This document shows positions 1 through 41,194 of a DNA stretch of 64,000 nt, piece after piece. Position 1 is the first letter of the stretch. Each line of letters begins with the position of its first letter. The stretch lies in assembly GCA_949752735.1 (NCBI GenBank), contig OX457046.1:30128677-30192676 (forward strand), in the 5' to 3' direction. The stretch is from Lumbricus terrestris. Taxonomy: Eukaryota; Annelida; Clitellata; Crassiclitellata; Lumbricidae. Position numbers and translations under genes: made by a program. A model generated the notes under the pieces. That model was not told the origin of the DNA. It saw only the letters and a program-made list of their open reading frames with translations, and made no database searches.

Positions 1-469
1 TTTCGATGTTGTTGTTTCGATGTTATTGTTTCGATGCTATTGTTTCGATGTTGTTGTTTCGCTGTTATTGTTTCGATGTTATTGTTTCGATGTTGTTGTT
101 GTTTCGCTGTTATGGTTTCGATGTTATTGTTTCGATGTTATTGTTTCGATGTTGTTGTTTCGATGTTATTGTTTCGATGCTATTGTTTCGATGTTGTTGT
201 TTCGCTGTTATTGTTTCGATGTTATTGTTTCGATGTTATTGTTTCGGTGTTATTGTTTCGATGTTATTGTTTCGATGTTATTGTTTCGATGCTATTGTTT
301 CGATGCTATTGTTTCGATGTTATTGTTTCGATGTCATTGCTTCGGTGCTATTGTTTCGATGTTATTGTTTCGATATTATTGTTTCGATGTTATTGTTTCG
401 ATGCTATTGTTTCGATGTTATTGTTTCGATGTTATTGTTTCGATGTTATTGTTTCGATGTTATTGTTTC
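1..469. repeat. 14-bp minisatellite array, running off the left edge
   Basis: About 33 tandem copies of a 14-bp unit, TTTCGATGTTATTG, with substitutions mostly at two places (GTT/GCT and TAT/TGT). Because 14 is not a multiple of 3 and the unit lacks stops, all three plus-strand frames stay open and each would give a 14-residue repeat; this is a consequence of the repeat, not evidence for a gene. The array starts before the window, so its true length is unknown. Confidence 0.95.
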
Positions 470-1490
470 CAAGCCTGACGGATCAGACATAAAATGATCC
501 TGAAACGAGAATGATGTTACCTCACTTTTCTGTGTTATCACGGTCCGTGCATAGGGACCACAAAATTTAGCATTCTGCCATCCAAACGGGCAGCGGTGGT
601 AACACTGGTGTTATCTAACCCGAGCAACTCATTGAAAATTAACAGGGTCGTCACTTAAAAATCGATTGCATTTACAAATACCTTAGCGTGGAACAATAAA
701 CAATCTTTGTCTTCGAGTGCCGGTGAAAAAAACTAATAAGATGACGCAATTCTGAGTTCAGAACGCCTGCATGGGCGTTTGTTCAGCGTTAGCATAGGGC
801 CTACATGCATGGCTTCTTTTAACGAAATTTTGTAACTGCAAACCGCTTCTTTCCCTTGAATCCCTTCCCATCCTAATTATATAGATATTCGTTTAATTCG
901 TGGCAAATTACTACCAATTGGATGACATTGGATTTTTTTACTATTCTCAACTGCACAGAATTAAGAGCTTCTACAAATTCATCTAGAACTGCACTTTTAG
1001 TGTAGAACAGTAGAACGGCACGCTAGAAGCCTTAGGCTACAGCTCACCACTAAATGTTCCGTTCTGAACGGATTCGAGCAGTTCTAGAAGCACTTCGGTG
1101 CAATTGCAGTTCTAGAAGCAGTTCGGTGCAATTAAAAAGAAGTAAAAAGGTCATTGTCTTTCGATTGGGAGTTGACCATAGGGGGGGGGGGGGGGTGAAA
1201 ATGGAAAGAACGGGTTTTGCAGTCCTAACAATCCCTTTTAAAAAGACAATGGACGATTTATTGTTTCATTGTTGAGCCGCTGCAAGACGGCATTGTTGTA
1301 GGCATGTTTGTCTTTCTGTAGACCATCTCAATCCTTATCATAATTGTCATCCTAGGATATCTTCATTGTCGATCTCGTTCACAGGGGATTGGGAAGATTC
1401 CAGTTTTCCTTAGACAGCAAATCTGATGGCAGCGACAGGCAAATATTCAGACAGACACAACACGCACAGGCGTACACGTCAACATATATT
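470..1490. other. Non-coding stretch
   Basis: No convincing gene. It holds a short tandem duplication around 1079-1135 (TTCTAGAAGCA repeated), a run of 15 G at 1181-1195, and a segment at about 1136-1250 that resembles the two tandem copies at 53590-53815 (both share AAAGGTCATTGTC followed by an ATTGGGAGT/ATTGGAAGT-like block), so it is probably part of a dispersed repeat. Confidence 0.6.
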
Positions 1491-1495
1491 GAAAC

Positions 1496-1870
1496 AGACA
1501 GACAGGCACACAAACGGACGGACGGACGGACAGACAGAGACAGATGTACGGAGAGACGGACATACAGACCAACAGCAGACAGACAGACAGACAGCGCGAC
1601 AACAAGCAGGTAGACAAATACAAATAGCTATTAAGACAGACACAACACGGACAGACACACACGCACACATACATTGAAACAGACAGACAGACAGTGATAT
1701 AGGTAGAGACAGAGACAGAAAGAGACGGAGACAGGGACAGAGAAACAAACATAGCGAGACACGGAGACACAGAGACACACAGAGACACACAGAGAGACAC
1801 AGAGAGAGACTGTGAGAGAGAGTTAGAGAGGCAGAGAGACAGCGACAGAGGCAGTGACAGAGCAGAGCAG
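1496..1870. repeat. GACA / GAGACA-rich microsatellite
   Basis: Almost pure purine plus C on the plus strand: runs of GACAGACAGACA, GGACGGAC and GAGACACAGAGACAC. The open frames it creates on both strands (Ser/Leu/Cys/Val-rich or Thr/Asp/Arg-rich) are low-complexity artefacts. Confidence 0.9.
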
Positions 1871-2209
1871 GACAAAAAGGCATATCACTCAATACAATGA
1901 CAGAGGAAAGTATAATATAACGAGTCATAACTATGGTGGCGCTACATCGGGGTGCGCAAGAATAAATACCCGGGTAAAAAGATAATTTACCCTCCCCTTC
2001 ATCGATAGTTGCCCTACCACCATAAGTCTGCCTCAGTATTTTCCTGTCAAGGGTGTAGCCTATTTAGATTTCAGAGCATGGATCTCAATCATTCCGAATT
2101 GGTTAAACCTACCGGTATGACAGGTCTAATGTATATAGTAGGGCCTAATATACAATATCATACTAAATAATCATAATTATATAAATATCTCTTCTTATAT
2201 ATATCTTCT

Positions 2210-2211
<2 letters not shown>

Positions 2212-2266
<55 letters not shown>
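2212..2266. repeat. (AT)n microsatellite
   Basis: Uninterrupted alternating TA for about 55 bases, with impure TATA-rich sequence on its left side. Confidence 0.97.
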
Positions 2267-2270
<4 letters not shown>

Positions 2271-4249
2271 GGTTACAAGACTGTCTGGCGCCTCCTCTTC
2301 GTGGTGGTCCCTTCCTAATCGATACAGCGACAGGAAACGTAACAACGGGTTAATTCATGGCTAGCAATAAAACAAAGGTCTCTTTATTGGGACATGAAAT
2401 TAAATCATCCGACCTGAGGCAGTCGTGGACGACAGGAAACGCAGCACACAAAACAAACCAATCGGTCATCGAAACCCATCATTTTGTTTTCATCCGTAGA
2501 CCCACTGCAGTACTATAGGTCCTACTAAATTATTGGTTGATTCAATAGAAGCGCATGGCAGCGTAATCAAATTAAGCGAACGTCTATAAATTGAACGAGG
2601 TTAAGGGCAGCTGTGGTCTTTAATTATTGTCAACTTACACTGATACTACGTGGCGCCCGAGGGTATTTTTTGCAGGAGTGGCAAAACGCAATGATCAAGG
2701 TAAACTTTTGTGAGCAAGAGCTTGAAATAAGCAACGTGGGAAGTAAATAACAGAGGTACCCTATAAAAATTCTATGCTTCATGGAGGTTTCTAAATTTAG
2801 ATTTCTCGATTTCATTTTGTGTATAACTTTTATCACTATGGTTTAGTTCGAAGAAATTTGTTGAAAACACCAAAATAGTGTATAGTAAGAAATAGATATT
2901 GATTTTAGACGGCGGTGGGCAAGTGCTCCGTCTTGTCCCTTTGTGCAGGCACCCACACACTGATATGTAGTAGACCTACATCACTGTCAGTCTATTAATT
3001 ATTGGTTCACTGTGAACATGCGTTTCGCTCTTTCACCAATTCATCGAATTTATAATTACAGCGTCTTTCAAAAACTACTCGGATACCGGTAGCCTACGTC
3101 TTCAACAACAACAAAAACAGCGAAAAAGATCAGTATCTGTTATATCGCCAGTGTCTCGCAGACATGTAGGCCAACATCATGTGAAACTCGACAAACTCGG
3201 TAGTACTTAGTAGGCCCATTTATCTCAGCTGTACCTCCCATAAATTCACCGCACGTAGAGCCTAAAATAAATAGGTAGGCCTACCTCGATCCAATACTTA
3301 GCCTACGCTGCTTGAATCGCATACATGTAATTATATCAAGCCAACGGAGGCGCAGGCTCTGGCAGTGTCAGTCCCAAGCCTGAAAAAGGAGGAGGGCAAC
3401 ACTATAATCATTGATATGACACAGCGGCGTCAAACAGCAACGAGTAAGTTCTTAATTATACTGTGCTGGCAGCTGGGAAAGTGCACCACACCATTGTCAC
3501 CAGTGAATTTCGGCTCATGGGGGTCACGATTTCCAAGACCTTTTGTTCCCATCTCAATACCCGGAGGTCGACAGGTCATGCGTGCTTCGCTGGTGTTATA
3601 CAATATGCATTATGCAATACAATAGCTTATGGTATTGCCCTCCTTTATAAGTTCCGAGCTGTACACGCGACCAAGCCACAAAACATCGTTGGCATTCAGC
3701 GAAGAACATGCTCAAGGTTCTTGCATGGCGAGCGCCTGAGTGAGGCATAGACCCGCACGGCTCTGCGTTACAAGTAGGCCCATATTCAGTCGTTTATCCC
3801 GTCGGACACCGTGCTCAACTCATGATCGAGGCGCGCCTTTAGTCGACCTACTTAACGGCGGTCACGCTTAGAGACTGTGAAAATAAGACACTATACATCA
3901 ACGCGTAATAGACCTATCGCCTGCAATCACCTATAGCTGTTGGTCCCAGCACACTGGTGTCAAAAATGAAATGATTCGAATGAATGATCTTAATACATGT
4001 AGCCCAGTGCCTAAAGTGTAAAAAAATAAGTGCCTGGACGCCCCTTGCCTCGATCTCCAAAAGAAGTGCCTGGACGCCCCTTACCTTTCCAGTCTGTGCT
4101 AGCCAATAAGTGACTGGACGGCGTTCAGATTTTAAAACAAGTGCATGGACGACGTCCATGACCATCCACGTACACTCTAAGCCCTGATGTAGTCTATATC
4201 CGATTCTTTCAGCAGCGGCTTTTGCCATAATTATAGTGTTCAATAAACC
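2267..4249. other. Intergenic sequence, no gene recognised
   Basis: Only short unremarkable open frames. A copy of the dispersed ~55-bp module lies at 3358-3416, and several TAGGCCTAC-type palindromic words occur at 3205-3310. The longest overlapping frames near 3365-3750 have no recognisable motif. Confidence 0.5.
3358..3416 (-). repeat. Dispersed ~55-bp module, copy 1
   Basis: Read on the minus strand it gives a GATGATTAGTGTCGCC-like start, then CTCCTCCTTT, then CAGGCTTGGGACTG and a closing CACTGCCAGA-like block. The same module occurs at 15729-15780, 26780-26836, 38045-38100 and 45476-45533. It has no open frame of interest; it is probably the end of a transposon family. Confidence 0.75.
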
Positions 4250-4610
4250 ATTTGCTGTCGATTACTGCTTCTACTGCAGTGTTCTGCCCTTAGGCAGGTC
4301 CAAGAATCCAACGACACCATACTCAATTGCCTATTCTGTGCTTTTTCCTTGATTTCTTGTCTCTTTTCTCTGTCCATCAGCATCCTTCTTGGTTTTCCTG
4401 GTGGTTTGTTTCCCTCCATTCTCCCCTCGAGTAGGGCCTAGTGCTCAAGAGCGTGTCTCCCCTCAACACGTGACCCAGCCAGTTCATCTGCATCTTCATT
4501 ACTTTTTTCTTATCTACTAGCAAGATATTGCTATCAGTTTCTCCGCTGATATTTCCCTTCGGCGGTGCACCTCTGTCACTCTGTGCCTCTCCTTCTTGGG
4601 ATAAACATTA
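4250..4610 (-). pseudogene. Decayed non-LTR retrotransposon C-terminus (weak)
   Basis: Minus-strand translation near 4475 gives KMQMNWLGHVLRGD, resembling the WxGHVxRM block found after the reverse transcriptase thumb of RTE-like elements, followed by a Lys/Arg/Gly-rich stretch like their GRPRxxW tail. The frame is broken and nothing upstream is recognisable. A compare-and-contrast copy with the same block (YFGHIMRKEG) is at 56035. Confidence 0.35.
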
Positions 4611-4619
4611 ATATCATTT

Positions 4620-5613
4620 ATAATTAATAAACATTAATAATTGGCATCATTCCAATTTTTTTATTTGTACAGTGTAGGCTATATAAACGATGATCGAGGA
4701 TTCTTTGTAGTCGTTGGTCTAGGTGCGAAGGCGGTAATTCACATGTGTACCTTTTTCACTAAGTCGAATTTATAGGCCTAAAGGTCCTTTGCGGCCTAAC
4801 ATTTCAGGAAATACGCAGGCTCTTGCTTTTGTGAACCTTATCCTCGACCAACCCTTTCTTTAATTATCTATGTGTGATTTTCAGTCACTGCTCAAAATCT
4901 GATCACCTGCCTCTTTAAAATAATTACTAGGCCTACAGGGACGGCACCCTACCACGTCTGTACCGGGGAAGGAAATAGAATAGACCTACCCCTCCATCTG
5001 AGAGCATGATCTGACACCTGCATTAGAACCGAGGATGGGGAAGGCTTGATGATAAGCCGACGTCAAACCAGCTGCGGCAAATGTCTGTCAGGAATCTAAT
5101 TACTCCCAAGACGCTTGACTGGGCGGGTGGCAGACCGCGTCAGTAGATATTCTCGTTCGTGTGTCCACCCCTTATTCCCCCCCCCCCCCCGTATCTTCCC
5201 GGCCGATAATCGAGGGCGTTAACTCGCTGATGGGATGCTCGTAAATATTTTGTCATTGGAGGCGAATTCGTTCAGATCGACCTTCGAAAACAATTTCTCA
5301 TCTTTCAATATCACCTATAGTTACTAATATCATCCGTTGTAATTGCTCTTCATAATTATTATTATTATTATTCCTGTTGTATGATGTAGGTCCTACGCTG
5401 CAGCAGTATCACCATCATTTTCGCCTCTCACTTCAGCAATACAGGCAGGCTAGATCTAGAGTTCCCAATTCTGAAGAAATCCCAGATAAACTTGGCTAAT
5501 CGTTATCCTCGCTATTATTATTATCCCGATTATCACCTTAGACTCGCGGGACTTGATAGTCCCACGACCCCGTACATCGATGAGGGTCCACCCATGACCC
5601 TCTGAATCACAGG
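4620..5613. other. Intergenic sequence, nothing recognised
   Basis: AT-rich with a poly-C run near 5177-5190, an ATT microsatellite near 5351-5371 and scattered AGGCCTA words. No open frame with protein character. Confidence 0.5.
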
Positions 5614-5621
5614 GTCAAGGC

Positions 5622-6009
5622 CAGTGGCGTAGCCAGGAATTTATGATGTGGGGGGGTTTATTGCCTGGCAGGATGCCATTTCTGACACCAACCCAACAGT
5701 ATTACAGTAAATAAAAACTGAATGTACACAGGAGGACAGGGATGAATCTTGGACAATTGAGGGATGTGACACAGAACAGAACGGAGTGGAGAAGGCTGGT
5801 CATGACGGTCGCTAGAGTTCCTCGAACTGACGGCACAAGGTGAAAAACGGAATAAAGTAATAAAGGGAATAATGTAAGAAAAACAATTGTTGCTACAAGC
5901 AATTGTTTTGTTTTTTCTTATTTAAGTGGAAAAATAACCTTTAAAAAACCCTTTTTTCTAGGCCAATTGTGGGTTTAACCCCCGAAATCCCCCCTTGTCT
6001 ACGCCACTG
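5622..6009. mobile_element. hAT-like MITE (388 bp)
   Basis: Terminal inverted repeats CAGTGGCGTAGCC at the left and (reverse complement) CAGTGGCGTAGAC at the right, flanked by the 8-bp direct repeats gtcaaggc (5614-5621) and gtcatggc (6010-6017), 7 of 8 identical. The CAGTGGCGTAGCC end and 8-bp duplication are typical of non-autonomous hAT elements. No transposase frame inside. Confidence 0.85.
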
Positions 6010-6017
6010 GTCATGGC

Positions 6018-7076
6018 CCGCTGCGCCTTCTCATGCATTGGACCTTCATACTGGAAGTCTTTCATTAACAATTCGTGATACTGCATTTCATGTATCTCAT
6101 GAAACATTCTCAGTCACTCAAATCGCACTTGCTCAGAACTGTCAGGTAGCTACGTTAAGCACCTTTGTGAGAGTATTTTAGGCGCTATATAAATGTTCAT
6201 ATACATACATCTATACACACACTTCTTATCATGAACGCCATTCATAGACCTAAATGTCCATGATGATATTTAGCATAGGATGATGAATTGAAAAGCATAT
6301 TTTGCTTAATGGCTGTTTAATGTTTATAATAGATCACCATTCCCTTTGGTTCTTTTGATATCCATTGCTGACTGTTCATCTGAAATGCTCGAACTAATTA
6401 TTATGTTGAGCAATAAGGCATAATATTAATTTGTCTTTCTATCGAAAGTTTCGATTGGGAAGCCTGAAGTATAGGCTGTAAGTAACAGAAAAGAAAACTT
6501 TCTATGAAAATAACTACTTTGCAAGTAGGCCCAAGTGATGTTTTAAAGTTTACATTCTCGACTGCCAAGCATTTCAATAGTTTAATGCAAAAGTTATAAT
6601 TGTAAACTTGCATTCAGAAAATGCTACACATTATAATTATGAAACAATGCTTTTTAAAATCATTAATTTTATCCTTTACAGCAGTGACGATTCTAGTTAG
6701 GAAACTTTATATGTAAGTCACAAGTCCTATCCTTGGCTAAAAATGGAAAATAAAATGATAAGAACCAATTTCTATTTACTTTAAATAGAGACCAAATATC
6801 ATTGCAGTTCTTTGTAACAGAAACATAACCTATTTCAAAGGGTTAAGAGTATTCTAATCCCTTAACAACGCACGAAACAGTCAGGGATTTGAACCTGAGC
6901 CTGCAGAGGTGAACAACCAACGTGTCACCACTAGGAAGCCACACTGCCTCATCTAGCTTCGGAATGCGGCAATCCACACTGCACTTGCATTTGGAAAGAA
7001 ATCGGCAGGACTTGTTTCATATCAACACTGTTTTCGATTAGAAAGATCTCTTACGAAACTGCACGACAGTCTCATG
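6018..7076. other. Non-coding, 3' flank of SMC3
   Basis: No gene recognised. A short piece near 6170-6200 (GGCGCTATATAAATG) matches the LINE/SINE tail seen elsewhere in the window, in plus orientation. Confidence 0.5.
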
Positions 7077-7078
7077 TA

Positions 7079-7470
7079 GGGGCCAACCATATTTTACATT
7101 CGCACGGAGGGACGATCAGATTCACGCGATTTTGCACATGACGAAAGGGTCTCGACAAAATGTGCACGCATACAGAATAAATGTAATAAATAAATGTCTA
7201 ATGATGACTTCCATATTACCGGTAGACTATTTCTAACTCTCGTATATCCTACATTATATGAAAGCCAGGTTTATTTATTACATGCTGCAAATAGTAGGAT
7301 AGGGTAAAATAAACATCTTGTACATGACTTTAGCTAATTACCTTTTTTAAAAGGGGATTAAAGCTTAGTTATGACGTACGTATGGAGAGAGAGATGGTCC
7401 ACAAATTGTGATGCGCAATAGGGGAGAAATGGCATGAAAAAGAAGGGGATGTAAAATATGGGTGGCCCCT
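7079..7470. mobile_element. TA-flanked inverted-repeat MITE
   Basis: The ends are 23-bp inverted repeats with one mismatch: GGGGCCAACCATATTTTAC at the left and, read as reverse complement, GGGGCCACCCATATTTTAC at the right. TA dinucleotides flank both ends (7077-7078, 7471-7472), as in Tc1/mariner-type insertions. It is 392 bp and lies downstream of the SMC3 stop codon. A related GGGACCGTCCATAAA/GGGGCCACCCACAAA element sits at 47639-47804. Confidence 0.8.
7270..7279 (-). promoter_or_regulatory. SMC3: Candidate SMC3 polyadenylation signal
   Basis: Two overlapping AATAAA hexamers on the minus strand, about 355 bases after the SMC3 stop codon and the first in that direction that I noticed. They lie inside the inverted-repeat element 7079-7470. 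Position supports the role; cleavage has not been shown. Confidence 0.4.
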
Positions 7471-7633
7471 ACCGTACGAACACAATTAACCAACACTAAC
7501 GAATAACGAATTGAACGTTACAACGTATAACGACTGAATGAACCGTCTAAATACGACGAGTCTCTGTTCAACGGACAATCAACCGTTCAAAAACTGAACC
7601 GACGACTTCCAAAGTCTGTGATCTACGCGAGTC

Positions 7634-37289
<29,656 letters not shown>

Positions 37290-37509
37290 CTTTCCAAACT
37301 TCGGCTGTAATCCGTTCGCATGAAAGAATCACACTAAAACTATATAAGAATAATAGTCAGAATGATTTTATATAACCGTTTTCGATCAATAAGGTACCAA
37401 TACAAAATCCATCTAACATCTTTGTTTAATACAGCCAAAATGGTGGCGGCAAAATGGATGTCCAAAATAGTTTGACGCATGAATTTGGCAATGAACACAC
37501 AATAATACC

Positions 37510-37925
37510 CTCGGTTTTCAGCAAACGCTGTAGAAAATTGCTGCCAGAGCACTTTTGGCTCAAACTGCTCTAGACATAGGCCTACCTGTTTTCAACTTTT
37601 CAGTAAAATTTGCACATTCTAAAAGACACGAAAGAATATTGAATGCATGTCTTCACAGGGAATGAGAAATGCGGCATATGGGCTCTTGTACCACCTTCCG
37701 TATGCGCCCCTCAAAGTCTGCTCCGCATTCAAAATAAGTTGTTGAAAGAAATCTCTTTGGATTTGGCTTTACGGTCATCTTCAGGGGAATTTAAGCATTT
37801 CCATATGCAGTTCAGCCTTTCCGATATGGTACGTAGGACATCCAAAGCAAATTAATTATGCCTGCCAATGGCAGCCACTTCAAACGGTTGGGCTATTTTG
37901 CTTAGCAATAGCACGTTTTTCTGAA
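37510..37925 (-). repeat. Left arm of a long inverted repeat upstream of SMC3
   Basis: Reads as the reverse of 38925-39425: AAAATTGCTGCC, CTCCGTATGCGCC-like and AATGGCAGCCACTTCAA all recur in opposite orientation. About 220 bases separate it from the SMC3 start codon. Further family members are at 45690-46190 (plus) and 51925-52320 (minus). Confidence 0.85.
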
Positions 37926-38044
37926 AATGGTTTCCATGCAATTTCATTGTTCCCTTCCTATATCTATGGAGATTTTCGAGGGCAACGGCCTCTGTTGTCA
38001 CAAACCCTCGTCAAAACCGGATCCATCCGCCACTGGTTGTTCTC

Positions 38045-38100
38045 TGCCAGTGCCAGTCCCAAGCCAGGATAAAGGAGGAGGTCGACACTTATCATCTTTG
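38045..38100 (-). repeat. Dispersed ~55-bp module, copy 4
   Basis: CTGCCAGTGCCAGTCCCAAG, CCAGGATAAAGGAGGAGG, TCGACACTTATCATCTTTG; lies between the arms of the inverted repeat. Confidence 0.8.
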
Positions 38101-38924
38101 ACATATGGCAGTAGGCCTACGTGTCGTTAAACATATGTAACAAGAAGCGCCTTCTGTTCATTATAGGGTCACGTATTATTTTACATCTCTGACCTGTAGC
38201 CCAACTTTGAAATTAAACGAATATGGCCTACTATAGGCCTACTACATACGCATACGGCATGCGTGATTGTCATTTGCGAATAGAGGCAGCTTACTTTATT
38301 ATAGGCCAGTTGCCAGTTTGACATTTTTCCTATTGGAAAGTGTCCATTTTGTCCCAGGCTGCTCCACAGCCCAAACAACCATGACGTGAAAGGGAGTCCT
38401 GGCATTTTTTTTTTACTAGGCCTATGCACGCTACTGTGGCAGTCCTTAGGCCTATAAATTGTTCTGTCAATAGGGCTACTGCACGCCACTCGAAAACCAA
38501 GCTCAGGGCACCAGCTTATTCACGAGCGTTAGTCAGCTAGAAGGGTTGTCAAAAAGAGAAGTACGAATTCAGGAGGTCGTAGGCCTATAGTCCGCCACAT
38601 TAGTTTTTTTCCAATTTCCTACGCTTCGAACTTCGACATGCATACGGCCTAACGATCGAGGCGGATTGTTACCCGAATAATAATTGTCTCGATTAAATAA
38701 TATAATTGTTCGCACGTGACAATCGCATGACTATGCATGACGTCATAGTAGGGAGGCCTATTGTGCTTCTTGCAATCTCTGAAATAATACTTCGTTTGTT
38801 ACTATGGGAACAATTACGCCTTGACACTGTTTGCTATTTATCATTCACTATGAGCGAGGTCATAATTTTCAATTGTTCAATACCGGTACCCTTTAATAGG
38901 CCTACAAGTTAGTAACATACGGGC

Positions 38925-39425
38925 TCTGTCGCTAAGGAAAATGCGCTGGCAGCTTGAAGTGGCTGCCATTGCCAGGCATAGTAAATATGTATTGGATACG
39001 CTATCCTATCAGGAGGGTCAAACAGCACTTGGAACCTATTTAAATAATTAAAGCTAATCTGACAGAACCGAGTTTATTCCAAATAGATTCGTCTTTCAAC
39101 TATTTACTTTGTATGCTGAGCAGACTTTGGGTGGCGCATACGGAGGTGAGAAATGTAGCCCTATGCGTTTTACTTATCGCCTGTGAGGACCTATATAGCA
39201 TTCAATAATCTTTCATGTCTTTCTGACCATCAGTAAATCAGTAGAAATGTATGTAGCAACTTTCTAGATCCCTACTCAGAGATCTCATCTAGATCTCTGA
39301 GTAGAGAGTGCCACAACTTTCAATCAATAGAGGTTCTATACGTCTAGAGCACTTTAAGCCATAGTGGGCTTATAGGCAGCAATTTTCCACAGTAGCCTAT
39401 TACTGAAAACTAATGTTGTCTACCT
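38925..39425 (+). repeat. Right arm of the long inverted repeat
   Basis: TTGAAGTGGCTGCCATTG, GGTGGCGCATACGGAGGTG, GGCAGCAATTTTCCACAG. It is also part of a ~900-bp direct repeat (38610-39580) matched by 45260-46340. A local palindrome, CTACTCAGAGATCTCATC with AGATCTCTGAGTAG, is at 39270-39305. Confidence 0.85.
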
Positions 39426-39703
39426 GGTGCGTTGTTTGCCATAACGGAACTGCCTTTGCTCTATAAATTGACGCAAGACCTACAAATATTTCTTCGCGCA
39501 TGCATTAAGCGACTATTTTGTTATACATGTATCCCCAGGATGTATAGGCCTATATTTTTTCAATCGAATTCCTGTCTTAATACAAACATATAAATTATAA
39601 TTATCTCAGTTCAGTGGTGAGCTTTAGAAGTCCCATCAGCTTGAGATAACGAAGAAGTTGCAGAGAAACGTGTTAAGTCACTCTAAGACCTGAATGTATG
39701 TAT

Positions 39704-39835
39704 ATAAGTATGTATGTATGTATGTATGTATGTATGTATGTATGTATGTATGTATGTATGTATGTATGTATGTATCATACATACATACATACATACATAC
39801 ATACATACATACATACATACATACATACATACATG
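39704..39835. repeat. TATG/CATA inverted microsatellite
   Basis: About 16 TATG units run straight into about 14 CATA units, so the two halves are reverse complements meeting at TATCATACA near 39772. A perfect long hairpin or cruciform is possible. Confidence 0.96.
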
Positions 39836-39884
39836 TATGGATGCATGCATGCATGTATTGTAGTGTATTGTATATAATCATTTA

Positions 39885-41031
39885 TAAAGCGCCTATAGTA
39901 GGGTGAACTGTCCAGAGTGTGCAAGCTCCACGAGAGGATGCCAGTTTTGAGAAGAGAGAAAGAAGAGAGACTGCCAGACGGAATTGTAGAGCGAAGAGAT
40001 GGAGAAAGCGCATTCCAAAGACAAGGACCAGTTGAGGTAAATGAACGTGACTAAGCCTCAACAAATAGCCTAAGTAAAAGAGAAGCTTGTTATCTTAGCC
40101 AATTTTTAATGTCACTGATGTCAATTAGAAGCAGAAAGGACCCAAGATGGACCCCTGAGGAACTCCACAGAGGATAATAGCCAGGTCAGACTGAGCTCCA
40201 CGGTATGTTACTTTACGTAGTCAATTGGTAAAATAGAATTTGAACCATTCTAGTACGACCCCTCCTTTACCATAGTGATAGTATATTCAACAGAATGTCC
40301 TGCTTAATCGTATAAATTGAACGCTTAAGATAAATCTAGGGATATGCTGATACCATTGTAAGTAGTTGAATATTTTCTGAAACCAAACTGCCTGTTATAT
40401 AAGACGTTGTCGAGTTAAAGAAAATTATAAAGTCTGGCATGAATCATTCTAATATTTTAGTGAAGCAGGCTATAAGTTTTGATATAGGTCTAAAAGTAGA
40501 CATCTCTTGACAATCCCCATATTTGAAAATAGGGGAGATATTAGCAATTTTCATACTTCTAAGCCTAAGGATGATACCTGTCATAAAGGATTTATTCATC
40601 AGGTGAGTGATAAGTTCCAAAATAATGTGGGCACATGTTTTAATGATAGGCACTGGTAGTTCCCAATGGTAATAGGGCATCGCATTTTAAGATTAGAAAA
40701 TAATTATTCCAACGATTTCACTGTTTGTGACCGGCTTGATAAACATAGACAATTTTAGGATTGGAAGCTCTTAGGTAGGAGGAGTAGTGATGAATGGTTG
40801 AAGGAATATTAGCAGCCATTTTACGCCCTATACGAAGAAGGAACCATTAAATTCATTATCGTTATTGACAGGATCTTCTATCCCTACACCATTAGCAATG
40901 AGAGTGTAAGTTATAAGAACTGTGTACTTATAAATGCCCCATGGGATGTAGTAAGTCTTCAATAAGCTTCCAAGTGTCTTTGAGGTTAGTTCTGTATTGT
41001 CTAGCAGGTTAGTATATGGTACTTTTTTCAT
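39885..41031 (-). pseudogene. Decayed LINE reverse transcriptase
   Basis: Minus-strand pieces in different frames: FNGSFFV near 41000 (linker before the RT), then at 40444-40680 PIFKYGD and FRPISKL, matching the PIFKKGDxxxxxNYRPISLL block of CR1/Jockey-type RTs, and near 40140 GVPQGSILGP, the RT motif 4. Stops and frame changes throughout; no function expected. A short tail at 39885 resembles the common LINE end. Confidence 0.8.
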
Positions 41032-41072
41032 ATAATTGTGGTCAGTTTATTTTAAATTTTTTTATACGAGTT

Positions 41073-41152
41073 ATGTATGTATGTATGTATGTATGTATGT
41101 ATGTATGTATGTATGTATGTATGTATGTATGTATGTATGTATGTATGTATGA
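41073..41152. repeat. (GTAT)n microsatellite
   Basis: About 19 GTAT units, directly before the SINE at 41200. Confidence 0.95.
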
Positions 41153-41194
41153 ATGCATGTACATTCAATTATACATGTATGTATATACATTTAT

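Noticed and set aside
6..497. Three overlapping ~150-codon frames at the left edge
   Set aside because: By-product of the 14-bp repeat.
1426..1928. Long Ser/Leu/Cys/Val or Thr/Asp-rich frames
   Set aside because: GACA/GAGA microsatellite translation.
3365..3750. Two overlapping plus frames of 86 and 95 codons
   Set aside because: No motif, one begins in the dispersed 55-bp module; not supportable as a gene.
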